A DNA stretch of 64,000 bases. Origin: Terribacillus aidingensis (GTDB lineage: Bacteria; Bacillota; Bacilli; Bacillales; Amphibacillaceae). This document shows positions 16,087-26,367 of this stretch, piece by piece (within the stretch, counting starts at the first letter, position 1; each line of letters starts with the position of its first letter). Under the pieces are notes generated by a model. That model was not told the origin of the DNA. It did no database searches and saw nothing but the letters and a program-made list of their open reading frames with translations. Where the stretch lies: positions 902,001-966,000 of the forward strand of contig NZ_CP159996.1 in NCBI RefSeq assembly GCF_040703035.1, written 5' to 3'. A program made the position numbers and the translations under genes.

Positions 16087-17089
16087 TGAATTTTGGTTTA
16101 TCCTTGTCGCTGTTTTGTTCGTTGGCTTCTTCTTCCTGGAAGGCTTCGACTTCGGCGTCGGGATTGCAAGTAAATTTGTAGCTAAAGATGATTTGGAAAA
16201 ACGCGCTTTCATCAATTCGATCGGCCCATATTGGGATGCGAATGAAGTATGGCTTATCACAGCTATCGGAGCGATGTTCGCAGCTTTTCCGAACTGGTAT
16301 GCCTCTATGCTAAGCGGTTTTTATCTTTGTTTCGCTTTCATTTTGTTCGGTCTGATCGGCCGCGGGGTGGCATTCGAGTTCCGAGGCAAAGCTGAGCACC
16401 CGACGTGGCGCAAGACATGGGATTGGGTGATTCTCTTCGGCAGTATCATTCCGCCGCTTGTTTTCGGTATCATGTTCACTGCGTTGATCCAAGGTGTACC
16501 GATTGACGAGAACATGCACATGCTTGCAGGTGTGTCCGATGTTATCAATGTCTATACAGTTCTTGGCGGTGTCACGTTGACAATGCTTTGCGTATGGCAC
16601 GGTCTTATCTTCGGAACACTACGTTTAATGGATACGTTACGTGAACGCTGCCGCAGTGCAGCGAAAAAATTGCTGCCAATCAACGCAATTTTATTGGTTG
16701 CATTCCTTGGAATGACATTCTTTAAAACAGATATGTTCAGTGTACATGGAAATATTTTAGAGTATCTATTCATGGTCGGTATTCTTGTGTATATCGCATC
16801 TGGCTACTTCATCACAAGAAAACGTGATGGCTGGGCATTCCTGATGTCTGGTTTAATCATGATCCTGTTGATTGCTTCTGTGTTCATTGGTCTATTCCCG
16901 CGGGTAATGATCAGTTCTATCAGTGAAGCTTACAGCTTGACTGTACAGTCAGCATCATCAGGAGATTATTCATTGAAAGTCATGACCTATATCAGTTTGG
17001 CATTGCTGCCATTCGTGTTAGGCTATCAAATCTGGAGCTACTACGTTTTTCGTAAACGTGTAGATCATAAGGAGCATATGGAATACTAA
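16073..17089 (+). CDS. cydB: Cytochrome bd menaquinol oxidase subunit II
   Basis: The 338-residue partner subunit has eight to nine membrane helices and the conserved N-terminal FFFLEGFDFGVGI and WDANEVWLITAIGAMFAAFP segments. It forms the heterodimer with CydA and supports proton and oxygen access. The coding region begins inside the end of cydA (14-base overlap), with GGAGGGTC as SD, and ends one base into the next gene, showing tight translational coupling. Length is normal. Confidence 0.97.
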   Translation: MLSLNEFWFILVAVLFVGFFFLEGFDFGVGIASKFVAKDDLEKRAFINSIGPYWDANEVWLITAIGAMFAAFPNWYASMLSGFYLCFAFILFGLIGRGVAFEFRGKAEHPTWRKTWDWVILFGSIIPPLVFGIMFTALIQGVPIDENMHMLAGVSDVINVYTVLGGVTLTMLCVWHGLIFGTLRLMDTLRERCRSAAKKLLPINAILLVAFLGMTFFKTDMFSVHGNILEYLFMVGILVYIASGYFITRKRDGWAFLMSGLIMILLIASVFIGLFPRVMISSISEAYSLTVQSASSGDYSLKVMTYISLALLPFVLGYQIWSYYVFRKRVDHKEHMEY

Positions 17090-18810
17090 TGGGCAGAAAT
17101 TTAATGGCTTATAAAGGAATAAAAACGGTGCTGCTAGGGCTATCCGCATTGACGCTGCTGCAAGCTGTGGCCATTATCTTTCAAGCGAAATGGCTGGCGG
17201 AGGCCATCACGCACCTATTCCATGGGGAAATCTTCACTTCCCAAATCCCACTTATAGGCTGCTTTATAGCAGCCTTTCTTGCTAGGCAGCTTTTGCAGCT
17301 GATCATCAAAAAAATATGTTTCCGCTTCGCAGAAGCAACTGTTGAAGATATGCGGAAAGCATTTTTGGAAAGTGTATTCAAGCTTGGACCACGCTACACG
17401 AAACAGGAAGGAACCGGGAATCTGGTTACCTTTTTGCTGGAGGGAGCAGGCAAGCTCCGCGACTATCTGGAGCTGTTTTTGCCAAAGCTCGTTTCCAATA
17501 TGATTACACCATGGCTTGTACTAGTTTATATCTGGCTGCATGATGGTATTTCGGCTGTCATTTTATTGGTTACCATTCCTATCTTGGTAGCTTTTATGAT
17601 TTTGCTTGGCTTAGCCGCACAGAAGAAAATGGACAGTCAGTGGAAAGCTTATCGAATGCTTTCCAATCACTTTGTGGATTCGTTAAGAGGATTGGAAACG
17701 TTGAAATTCCTTGGTCGCAGCAAGGAACACGGTGAGACGATCGAGAAAGTAAGCGGACAGTATCGCAAATCCACGTTAGGTACATTGCGGATTGCGTTTC
17801 TTTCCTCTTTTGCGCTGGATTTGTTTACGCAGCTTGCGATCGCTTTCGTCGCCGTGACACTTGGTCTGCGGTTGATTGATGGAACACTATTGCTGGAGCC
17901 AGCATTGATGATCCTCCTGCTTGCGCCAGAATACTTCCTTCCGATTCGTGAGGTTGGGAATGATTATCATGCTACGTTGGATGGTAAGGATGCAGGTGAC
18001 CAGATGCTTGCTGTTATCAAGCTTGCCAAAGAGAAGCATAAAGGAAATCAAGCAGGTGTTTGGGGAGAAGACAGTGAGCTTGTTTTAAATGATGTGACTG
18101 TTATGTACGACAATGATCGTCCTGCTTTGTCAGACTTAAAGCTAAGCATCAAAGGGAATCAGAAGGTCGGTTTAATTGGGGCAAGTGGTGCCGGTAAGTC
18201 AACTTTCATTGATTTGCTGAGCGGGTTTATTGATCCCGTTTCCGGTCAAATGGAGCTGGATGGAAAGCCTGTGGACTTCTCATCAGAAGCTTGGCAGGAA
18301 CAGACAGCTTACATTCCGCAGCACCCATTCATATTCCAAGGCAGCATCAAGGACAACGTAAGATTTTATGCGCCGGAAGCTTCGGATGAACGAGTGGAAG
18401 AAGCGATTGGTCATGCTGGTCTCAGGGAGGTTGTTGATAGGCTGCCTGAAGGATCCGACACCTTGATTGGGGAAGGAGCCCGCAACTTAAGCGGCGGTCA
18501 GGCACAGCGTGTTGTCTTGGCAAGGGCATTTTTGAGTGACCGTTCGATTGTCCTTTTGGATGAACCTACAGCGCAGCTTGATATTGAAACGGAATATGAA
18601 TTAAAAGAAGTCATCGAGGAGCTTGCGGCAGACAAACTATTGTTCTTTGCATCGCATCGACTTCATTGGATGCAGGAAATGGATCTAATTGTTGTCATGG
18701 ATAACGGAAGAATAGCGGAGTGTGGCACGCATGAACAATTAATGGCAAACCGTGGCTTATATGTCCGCTTGCTGAAAGCACAAATGGGGGATAATCATGA
18801 AGCATCGTGA
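17089..18810 (+). CDS. cydD: Thiol reductant ABC exporter subunit CydD (named CydC in B. subtilis)
   Basis: This 573-residue fused ABC exporter half has six membrane helices (about 10-300) and a nucleotide-binding domain with Walker A GASGAGKST, Q loop, signature LSGGQAQR, Walker B IVLLDEPTAQLD and switch His in ASHRLHW. With the following gene it forms the heterodimer that exports glutathione/cysteine-type reductants and haem-related species needed for cytochrome bd assembly. Position directly after cydAB and overlap with the next gene by 14 bases support the assignment. Naming follows the E. coli convention. Confidence 0.93.
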   Translation: MGRNLMAYKGIKTVLLGLSALTLLQAVAIIFQAKWLAEAITHLFHGEIFTSQIPLIGCFIAAFLARQLLQLIIKKICFRFAEATVEDMRKAFLESVFKLGPRYTKQEGTGNLVTFLLEGAGKLRDYLELFLPKLVSNMITPWLVLVYIWLHDGISAVILLVTIPILVAFMILLGLAAQKKMDSQWKAYRMLSNHFVDSLRGLETLKFLGRSKEHGETIEKVSGQYRKSTLGTLRIAFLSSFALDLFTQLAIAFVAVTLGLRLIDGTLLLEPALMILLLAPEYFLPIREVGNDYHATLDGKDAGDQMLAVIKLAKEKHKGNQAGVWGEDSELVLNDVTVMYDNDRPALSDLKLSIKGNQKVGLIGASGAGKSTFIDLLSGFIDPVSGQMELDGKPVDFSSEAWQEQTAYIPQHPFIFQGSIKDNVRFYAPEASDERVEEAIGHAGLREVVDRLPEGSDTLIGEGARNLSGGQAQRVVLARAFLSDRSIVLLDEPTAQLDIETEYELKEVIEELAADKLLFFASHRLHWMQEMDLIVVMDNGRIAECGTHEQLMANRGLYVRLLKAQMGDNHEAS

Positions 18811-20530
18811 CTGGATTATGCCATATGTTAAACAATATAAATATCGCATGCTGACCATTCTGCTGCTGAGTATGCTGACAGTAGGTTCAGCTGCGGCATT
18901 GATGTTCACATCTGGCTTTTTGATTTCTAAATCAGCACTTCGGCCGGAAAATATCCTGCTCGTATACGTGCCGATTGTACTCGTTCGGGCATTTGGTCTT
19001 GGTCGCTCTGTATTTCGCTATTCCGAACGACTGGTGAGTCATGATTTCATTCTCCGCGTGCTGGCAAAGATGCGGACTAGGCTTTATCATCTGGTCGAGC
19101 CGAAGGCAGCTACGAGCAAGTCGATGAAAACGGGAGAAGTGCTCGGTATATTGGCCGAGGATATCGAAAGCTTGCAGGATTTGTATCTGCGTACGATTCT
19201 GCCGACTGCATCCGCGGTCCTTCTATATGTGATCAGTATTTGTGCACTCGGTTACTTTAGTATTGGATTCGCTTTACTTATGGCGATTTATTTCTTCGTG
19301 CTGGTTGTTGTGATGCCGATTTTCTCTCTTTTGCATATGCGTGCGGCCAATCAGGCATACAAAAAGGATAAGGACCAGCTGTATCAATATGTAACAGATG
19401 GTTTCCTTGGTATACATGACTGGCTTTTGAGCGGGCAAAAACAGCATTTCTTCAGCCGCTTCTTCAAACGTCAGGAAACACAGGACAAAGCTGATAAACG
19501 GTCGAAGAACTGGTCATATTATCGTGAATTCATCGGACAGATCGTTGTTGCTGCCATGCTGATCACGATGCTTGCTTTCGGTGCCAGTCTGTTTACGGAT
19601 GGACGAATAGCAGATGTATTCATTGCTGCATTTGTACTTGTCATCATTCCGCTGTCCGAGGCGATTTTACCTGTTTCGAATGCTGTGGAAAAGTACCCTC
19701 GGTATGAGGAATCATTGAATCGTGTCACCAAGCTGGAATCAGATCAGGACACAACCGTTGAGGCTGTAGCCTATGAAGGTTCATTCGAAAATGTACAGCT
19801 GACTATGAATAGTGTGGATTTTGGATATGAAGAGCAGGGGAGTGTTATCAAAAACCTATCTCTCGAACTGACACAAGGTAAGAAGATTGCCATTATCGGT
19901 AAGAGTGGAGCGGGTAAATCAACATTGCTCAAGCTTTTTCAAGGGATGCTGGTACCAGATTCCGGAACTGTACAAATCAATGGATATGAAGCATCATCCA
20001 TTCGTCCTGATATGATAAAACTTGTTTCTGTATTGAATCAAAATCCATATCTTTTCTATACAAGTGTGGCGAATAACTTGCTTTTGGCAAATGAAACAGC
20101 AACAGAAGCAGAAGTGAAGGCTGTTATGAAACAAGTCAAATTGCATGATTTAGTAGCCAGTCAGCCAGAAGGCTATCAGACATCCATGCAGGAAACCGGG
20201 CAGCGCTTTTCAGGCGGAGAACGTCAGCGTATTGCGCTGGCACGGGTACTGCTGCAGGATACACCGATTGTCATGCTGGATGAGCCGACTGTGGGACTTG
20301 ATCCGATCACTGAACGAGACCTGCTTGATACGATTTTCAATAGCTTGACGGGTAAGTCCTTGCTGTGGGTAACACATCATCTGGTCGGAATGGAACAGAT
20401 GGATGAGATCATATTTATGGAAGAAGGAAAAATCAAAATGCGCGGAACACATGCACAATTGCTGCAGGAATCAGCGCATTATCGCAAATTATACGAGCTG
20501 GACCGGCCGACGGCACTCCAGCATGTGTGA
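18797..20530 (+). CDS. cydC: Thiol reductant ABC exporter subunit CydC (named CydD in B. subtilis)
   Basis: The 577-residue second half of the exporter has an N-terminal six-helix domain and a nucleotide-binding domain with Walker A GKSGAGKST, signature FSGGERQR, Walker B IVMLDEPTVGLD and switch His in WVTHHLVGM. It pairs with the product of the preceding overlapping gene. The last gene of the cydABCD operon, it is followed within a base or two by a strong terminator, so all four genes fall under the two upstream Rex-type sites. Confidence 0.93.
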   Translation: MKHRDWIMPYVKQYKYRMLTILLLSMLTVGSAAALMFTSGFLISKSALRPENILLVYVPIVLVRAFGLGRSVFRYSERLVSHDFILRVLAKMRTRLYHLVEPKAATSKSMKTGEVLGILAEDIESLQDLYLRTILPTASAVLLYVISICALGYFSIGFALLMAIYFFVLVVVMPIFSLLHMRAANQAYKKDKDQLYQYVTDGFLGIHDWLLSGQKQHFFSRFFKRQETQDKADKRSKNWSYYREFIGQIVVAAMLITMLAFGASLFTDGRIADVFIAAFVLVIIPLSEAILPVSNAVEKYPRYEESLNRVTKLESDQDTTVEAVAYEGSFENVQLTMNSVDFGYEEQGSVIKNLSLELTQGKKIAIIGKSGAGKSTLLKLFQGMLVPDSGTVQINGYEASSIRPDMIKLVSVLNQNPYLFYTSVANNLLLANETATEAEVKAVMKQVKLHDLVASQPEGYQTSMQETGQRFSGGERQRIALARVLLQDTPIVMLDEPTVGLDPITERDLLDTIFNSLTGKSLLWVTHHLVGMEQMDEIIFMEEGKIKMRGTHAQLLQESAHYRKLYELDRPTALQHV

Positions 20531-20562
20531 TCCAAAGCTTTATAGCTTTGGATTTTTTTTAT
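20530..20562 (+). terminator. Terminator of the cydABCD operon
   Basis: ATCCAAAGCT and AGCTTTGGAT pair around a short loop, followed by eight T residues, starting at the cydC stop codon. Confidence 0.92.
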
Positions 20563-20592
20563 GCATAAATCGATAGAAAGCTCATCATACTA
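20562..20592 (+). promoter_or_regulatory. SigG-type forespore promoter of glcU-gdh
   Basis: TGCATA (20562-20567), an 18-base spacer and CATACTA (20586-20592) match the SigG consensus TGMATA-N17/18-CATWMTA completely. It lies 33 bases upstream of glcU. The glucose dehydrogenase operon of B. subtilis is known to be SigG-dependent. Confidence 0.8.
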
Positions 20593-20624
20593 CCGGTAAA
20601 GCAAAATCGAAATGGAGTGACGTG

Positions 20625-22285
<1,661 letters not shown>

Positions 22286-22287
<2 letters not shown>

Positions 22288-22333
22288 ACATTAAAAAGAC
22301 AATGCCCTCGTGGGCATTGTCTTTTTAATGTTC
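22286..22333. terminator. Bidirectional terminator with perfect 22-bp arms
   Basis: The arms 22286-22307 and 22312-22333 are perfect reverse complements around loop TCGT. The structure starts within the gdh stop codon and includes the last codons of the convergent SDR gene, with A5/T5 tracts on both sides. Confidence 0.95.
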
Positions 22334-23074
22334 ATAAATCATTTTGCGTGTCATGCCGCCGTCTACAACAATATTTTCACCGTTGATGAAGTTATTTTCA
22401 GCTGATGTCAGGAATATGCATGCTCTGGCGATATCTGATGGTGTTCCGACACGTTTTGATGGGTGCTGATCATGATCGACAGGACGCAGACTATCATATT
22501 CCTTCGTTTCGATCCAGCCTGGGCTGATGCTGTTTATCGTAATGTAGTCATCCTGCAATGACATAGAAAGTGCATGCGTAAGAGCGACGATGCCGCCTTT
22601 AGTAGCAGCGTATGCTTCCGTATCAGGTTCCGACATGGTTGCGCGAGTCGATGCAATGTTCACGATCGAGCCGCCTTTTCCGCTTTGTTTCATATATCCT
22701 GCAGCTTCTCTGCTGGCTAGGAAAGTGCCGCGCAAATTTGTGTTGATGATGCTATCCCATTCTTCGACCTCTAGATCAAACATATTCTTGAACGCACTGA
22801 TACCAGCGTTGTTAATCAAAATATCAATTTGCCCAAAATGGTCAAAGACTTGCTTCATAAAGTCAGTCACGTCCTGGTGATTCCGCATGTCGGCCTGAAG
22901 GGCGAGTCCTTCTCCTGCCATTTCCTGTACAGTTTGTTCAGCAGCTGCATGATCCAGATCAACTGCAGCTACTTTTGCTCCTTTAGCGGCATACTGAAGA
23001 GCAACCGCCTTTCCGATTCCATTTCCTGCTCCAGTAACGACAACTACTTTGCCTGTAAAATCCATTACATTCAT
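22325..23074 (-). CDS. SDR family oxidoreductase
   Basis: This 249-residue classical short-chain dehydrogenase has TGAGNGIG (about 14-21, cofactor), VDLDHA (Asp38-type, favouring NAD), NNAGIS, catalytic Ser in NIASTRATM, the YAATKGG active site and SPGWIET. The substrate is not evident. Family members with this pattern include glucose/ribitol-type dehydrogenases and 3-oxoacyl reductases. It overlaps the end of the phosphoesterase gene upstream by 4 bases and is therefore probably cotranscribed with it. It converges on gdh and shares its terminator. Confidence 0.85.
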   Translation of the reverse strand: MNVMDFTGKVVVVTGAGNGIGKAVALQYAAKGAKVAAVDLDHAAAEQTVQEMAGEGLALQADMRNHQDVTDFMKQVFDHFGQIDILINNAGISAFKNMFDLEVEEWDSIINTNLRGTFLASREAAGYMKQSGKGGSIVNIASTRATMSEPDTEAYAATKGGIVALTHALSMSLQDDYITINSISPGWIETKEYDSLRPVDHDQHPSKRVGTPSDIARACIFLTSAENNFINGENIVVDGGMTRKMIYEH

Positions 23075-23577
23075 CCTTTCTTATCTTTGTAAAAAATATG
23101 TTTTAAAGACCATGTGCCATCTTCTTGAACAATCAATTCGCCGAATGAGAATAGCTCCTGCCGCCGTTTATCTGTTGGTGAGCCGGGATTGAAAAGAACA
23201 AGATCCGCTTCTTCCTTATGAATGGGAATATGTGAGTGGCCGAAGATAAGCAGATCAATATGTTCGTCTTCAAATGCTGCCATCGCGCGCTGTTCAGTCG
23301 TTTTTCCTTTCCCGTGTCCGTGTATTACCCCAACCGTCACTCCATGAAAGGTAAGGAGCTGTTTTTTTGGTAATGTATCAATAAGCTCGGGACTGTCTAT
23401 GTTTCCGGAAACAGCTGTAACTGGAGCGAAAGATGCAAGGGAATCAAGAACCCGGCTATCCTGAAGATCACCAGCATGGATGATATGGTCAGCCTGCTCC
23501 AGATGGGGGAGCAGTGCAGCTGGCCAAACCTTTGCCATACGCGGCATATGTGTGTCAGCTAAGATAGTGATTCGCAT
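23071..23577 (-). CDS. YfcE/YsnB-type metallophosphoesterase
   Basis: The 168-residue calcineurin-like phosphoesterase contains all five metal-binding blocks: ADTHMPR (H11-type), HAGDLQD, SGNIDSPE, GVIHGHGKG and FGHSHIP. Members of this small family hydrolyse phosphodiesters such as bis-pNPP or 2',3'-cyclic nucleotides in vitro; the physiological substrate is unknown. The start at 23577 (MRITILADT) has GGAGGGAAG in front; the in-frame ATG 24 bases upstream lacks an SD. It is the first gene of a two-gene unit with the SDR. Confidence 0.88.
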   Translation of the reverse strand: MRITILADTHMPRMAKVWPAALLPHLEQADHIIHAGDLQDSRVLDSLASFAPVTAVSGNIDSPELIDTLPKKQLLTFHGVTVGVIHGHGKGKTTEQRAMAAFEDEHIDLLIFGHSHIPIHKEEADLVLFNPGSPTDKRRQELFSFGELIVQEDGTWSLKHIFYKDKKG

Positions 23578-23626
23578 CAGCTTCCCTCCAATCAATCTCA
23601 TAATACCCTAAAGCACGTTACAGCAA

Positions 23627-23666
23627 TCATAAAAAAACCGCTCACCCCATCAAGGGGGGAGCGGTC
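23627..23666 (-). terminator. Terminator of the murA-like gene
   Basis: On the minus strand, ACCGCTCCCCCCTTGATG... folds as CCGCTC(CCCC) with (GGGG)TGAGCGG, followed by seven T residues, immediately downstream of the murA-like stop codon at 23671. Confidence 0.85.
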
Positions 23667-23670
23667 GATG

Positions 23671-24951
23671 TTACATTTGAGTCTGATGCTCAGGCTGATG
23701 CAGCGTGATATCTGCACCAAGCTGTGTGAACAGCCCTACTATATCCTCATAACCACGCTGAATATGTTTGACATCCGTGATTTTGGTTACGCCATCAGCT
23801 GCTAGACCAGCCAAAATCAAGGAAGTACCAGCGCGAACGTCATGTGCTTTTACTGTTGCGCCCGTCAGCTTAGAAACACCATGAATCAAGATCTGATGAT
23901 CAACCACTTCAATGTCAGCGCCAAGTTTCTTCAACTCCGCAACATGCCCATTACGGTTTGGATATACTTTGTCCAAAATCGTACTAGAGCCAGCTGCTAG
24001 AGTGAGCAGCGTAGTAAGCGGCTGCTGCAAATCAGTTGCGAGCTCCGGATACATGCCTGTCTGGATACGCGCACCTTGCAGGGCAGTTCCTGAAGCTGTC
24101 ATCGAGTCATCGTCTTCTGTAATAGTCATACCTAGCTCGATCAGTTTGTTCGTACAGCTAGCCAAGTGCTCTGGAATGACATTTTTAACTGTAATCCGGC
24201 CATTCGTCACACCTGCAGCCATCAAAAATGCGCCAGCAATCAAACGATCCGGAATCACCGTGTGTTCAATTCCGCCATGAAGGGACTCAACGCCGTCAAT
24301 CGTGATCTTCTCTGTGCCGGCTCCTTTGATTTTTGCTCCCATCAAGTTCAGGAGATTCGCTAAATCAACCACTTCCGGATCTTTTGCAGCGTTGTGCAGC
24401 GTAGTGCGTCCTTCTGCTTTAGCTGCTGCCAGCATAGCGTTGATGGTAGCACCTGATGTAATGACATCAAATGTAATCTCCGCACCGGTCAATTTCTCGC
24501 TAGTTACTTCATAATACTGCTGCTTGAAATCGAATGTCGCTCCAAGTGCAGAAAGAGCCTTCACATGCTGATCTATCGGGCGTGATCCAAAATCATCTCC
24601 GCCTGGATATCCGATTTGCACGGTCTTTACCTTGTGCAGCAAAGCTCCGACAAAATAATATGATGCACGGAAATCTGATGTTTTTGCTAAATCAAGTTTA
24701 CCAGATGTTATATGTTTACCGGTAAGCTCATACGTGTTCTTCTCTTTTTCTTTCATATGCAAACCAATATCTTCGGCAAGCTCTTTTATCAATAAAATAT
24801 CCCGGATAGCGGGAATATCATGAATTGTAATTGTCTCATCTGTCAAACAGCCTGCTACAACTAGTGCAAGCGCACTGTTTTTGGCACCCGGGATGGTAAC
24901 TTCTCCGGTTAGCGGGCCGCTTTTTCTGACTTCAAACCATGCATTGTCCAC
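23671..24951 (-). CDS. murA: UDP-N-acetylglucosamine 1-carboxyvinyltransferase paralogue with Asp in place of catalytic Cys
   Basis: The 426-residue two-domain EPSP-synthase-fold protein is a MurA homologue: GAKN (22-25), SRPIDQH (123-129), AKDPEVVDLAN, HTVIPDRLIAG, TDLQQPL with the catalytic Asp, and DVRAGTSLILAGL. MurA adds enolpyruvate to UDP-GlcNAc, the first committed step of peptidoglycan synthesis. The active-site loop, normally PGGCxIGxRP, reads PGGDDFGSRP here, so Asp119 replaces the Cys that fosfomycin alkylates. The same substitution makes mycobacterial and chlamydial MurA fosfomycin-insensitive. It is an isolated gene outside any mur cluster, so it is probably a second or third paralogue whose activity is not certain. 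Confidence 0.85.
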   Translation of the reverse strand: MDNAWFEVRKSGPLTGEVTIPGAKNSALALVVAGCLTDETITIHDIPAIRDILLIKELAEDIGLHMKEKEKNTYELTGKHITSGKLDLAKTSDFRASYYFVGALLHKVKTVQIGYPGGDDFGSRPIDQHVKALSALGATFDFKQQYYEVTSEKLTGAEITFDVITSGATINAMLAAAKAEGRTTLHNAAKDPEVVDLANLLNLMGAKIKGAGTEKITIDGVESLHGGIEHTVIPDRLIAGAFLMAAGVTNGRITVKNVIPEHLASCTNKLIELGMTITEDDDSMTASGTALQGARIQTGMYPELATDLQQPLTTLLTLAAGSSTILDKVYPNRNGHVAELKKLGADIEVVDHQILIHGVSKLTGATVKAHDVRAGTSLILAGLAADGVTKITDVKHIQRGYEDIVGLFTQLGADITLHQPEHQTQM

Positions 24952-25267
24952 TCTATTACGCTCCTTGTCTAATTACAGCTCTGAAAGTCAGAATCAAAGG
25001 AATAAAGAATAAAGGAATTACCCTAGCTTCTTTGTATTATCCAGTATTTCTGATAAGCCTTCAGCGCTTTTTATCTGCTCTCATATGCACATAAATTTCA
25101 TTTTACCATTAATCAGCCAAGAAGTAGATAGGGAATAAGTATTCCTGTATGCAGTTTTTACCTTTATCTTCGAACCCCTAGGGTAAGAGCTTCATATACT
25201 AGCGGTAACAGACTTTTGTGCTACAATAAAAAGGACTGGACTATACCAAAGGAAAGGCAGGCTCATC
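24952..25267. other. Intergenic region between the murA-like and VTT genes
   Basis: About 316 bases without a gene. On the minus side CAAGGAGCG lies directly upstream of the murA-like ATG. On the plus side an extended -10 TGCTACAAT (25219-25227), with no good -35, lies 41 bases upstream of the VTT gene. No riboswitch or convincing operator is seen. Confidence 0.5.
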
Positions 25268-25909
25268 ATGAAAGGAAAAAAGGTTGTCAAGAGCACGGCT
25301 ATCGCGCTGCTTGTACTTTTTCTGTTTTGGTTCGTCCGGGAACATATTAAACTGTCACCTGAGGATATCCAAGGGTGGATTGTCTCATTTGGGATCGTTT
25401 CTCCATTAATCTACATGGGAATCTATGCGGTCAAACCCGTCATTTTTTTCCCTTCCTCTGTATTATCGATTGCAGGCGGTTTAGCGTTCGGCTTTGTTAA
25501 GGGTACCATCTTCATTTTAATTGGTTCCGCGGGTGCTGCTATCGTCGCATATTTTCTAGCTCACTTTTTCTCCGCGCGGTTCGGGGATAAGGATTTAGGC
25601 GAAAGAGTGGAGAAAATCAAGCAGAAATTGCATGACGAAGGTTTCTTTTATGTATTGGTCATGCGGGTGCTGCCGGTTTTCAATTATGATTTGGTCAGTT
25701 ATGTTGCCGGTCTGACACGTGTTAAATTCAAGCAATATATGGCCGCCAGTATATTAGGCGTGCTTCCGGGGACGATGACCTATGCACTTGTCGGGTCAAG
25801 TATCGTATCCTTAAACTATACGTATCTAGCTATTATTCTATTGATTATATTGATTTGTGCTCTCATAGGCTTCTGGAAAAGAGACAAGATAAAGGAAATA
25901 CTGACATAA
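25268..25909 (+). CDS. TVP38/TMEM64 (VTT/DedA-like) family membrane protein
   Basis: This 213-residue protein has about six hydrophobic segments and the VTT-domain landmarks: VKPVIFFPSSVLSIAGGLAFG (a re-entrant loop region, about 56-78), SAGAAIVAYFLAH, and MRVLPVFNYDLVSYVAGL near residue 137, equivalent to the conserved R-x(2)P-x-(5)N segment. Related proteins act in lipid scrambling or membrane homeostasis; some DedA proteins recycle undecaprenyl phosphate. Which of these applies is unknown. The start has GGAAAGGCAGG upstream, and a terminator overlaps the stop. Confidence 0.88.
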   Translation: MKGKKVVKSTAIALLVLFLFWFVREHIKLSPEDIQGWIVSFGIVSPLIYMGIYAVKPVIFFPSSVLSIAGGLAFGFVKGTIFILIGSAGAAIVAYFLAHFFSARFGDKDLGERVEKIKQKLHDEGFFYVLVMRVLPVFNYDLVSYVAGLTRVKFKQYMAASILGVLPGTMTYALVGSSIVSLNYTYLAIILLIILICALIGFWKRDKIKEILT

Positions 25910-25935
25910 GACAGCTGAGGCTGTCTTTTTTATTT
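25907..25935 (+). terminator. Terminator of the VTT-family gene
   Basis: AAGACAGC and GCTGTCTT pair around TGAG, followed by a T6 tract; the hairpin starts within the stop codon. Confidence 0.88.
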
Positions 25936-25939
25936 TAGG

Positions 25940-26175
25940 TGGAAAAAGTTTAGCTGTTATAGTTGAAAGAATATTCCGAATCGGGGCGGTGTGTGCAAGG
26001 AAGATCAAAAACAGTCACTACGACGCAGCATCCAGTACGTGAAGCAGGAAATTATATCGGCCATGATGATGGTGCAAAGCAGCAGATGGCAGCTGACTTT
26101 TGCACCACTTAACCCGAATTGGAACGCCAGTACAGCTTGTAGCTATTGAGCGCGATATCCGAGAGACAAAAACAG
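25940..26175 (+). pseudogene. Unrecognised degraded coding remnant
   Basis: This stretch has coding-like composition but no intact gene. One frame gives TQHPVREAGNYIGHDDGAK...MAADFCTT and then stops; the next frame continues with TRIGTPVQLVAIERDIRE. The second part resembles the C-terminal PAC motif of PAS domains, but the match is short. I see it as a gene remnant cut by a frameshift and abutted by the inverted-repeat element. No function can be assigned. Confidence 0.3.
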
Positions 26176-26367
26176 AGAAAGAGGCTGGGACAAATTTTAG
26201 CCATATAAAAAACCGAACTATATTGTAAATCTTCCTAAGAAAAATTTGCATAAGTTCGGTCATTTTGATTAGTTATCCATACTAGCGGAGTGTTCTGCCG
26301 AAGCGGCGCTCAAGAATAACATTCGGTTTTAAACAGTGGGAATTTAGTTATGTCCCAGTCTCTTTCT
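26176..26367. repeat. Non-coding inverted-repeat element (about 190 bp) with GAGGCTGGGACA-type ends
   Basis: The left end AGAAAGAGGCTGGGACA (26176-26192) and right end TGTCCCAGTCTCTTTCT (26351-26367) are inverted repeats with one mismatch. An internal pair ACCGAACT (26212-26219) / AGTTCGGT (26253-26260) adds a second stem. Elements with similar GGCTGGGACA ends are, to my knowledge, scattered in intergenic regions of many Firmicutes. No protein is encoded. It directly abuts the stop codon of the transaminase gene and may act as its transcription terminator. Confidence 0.65.
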
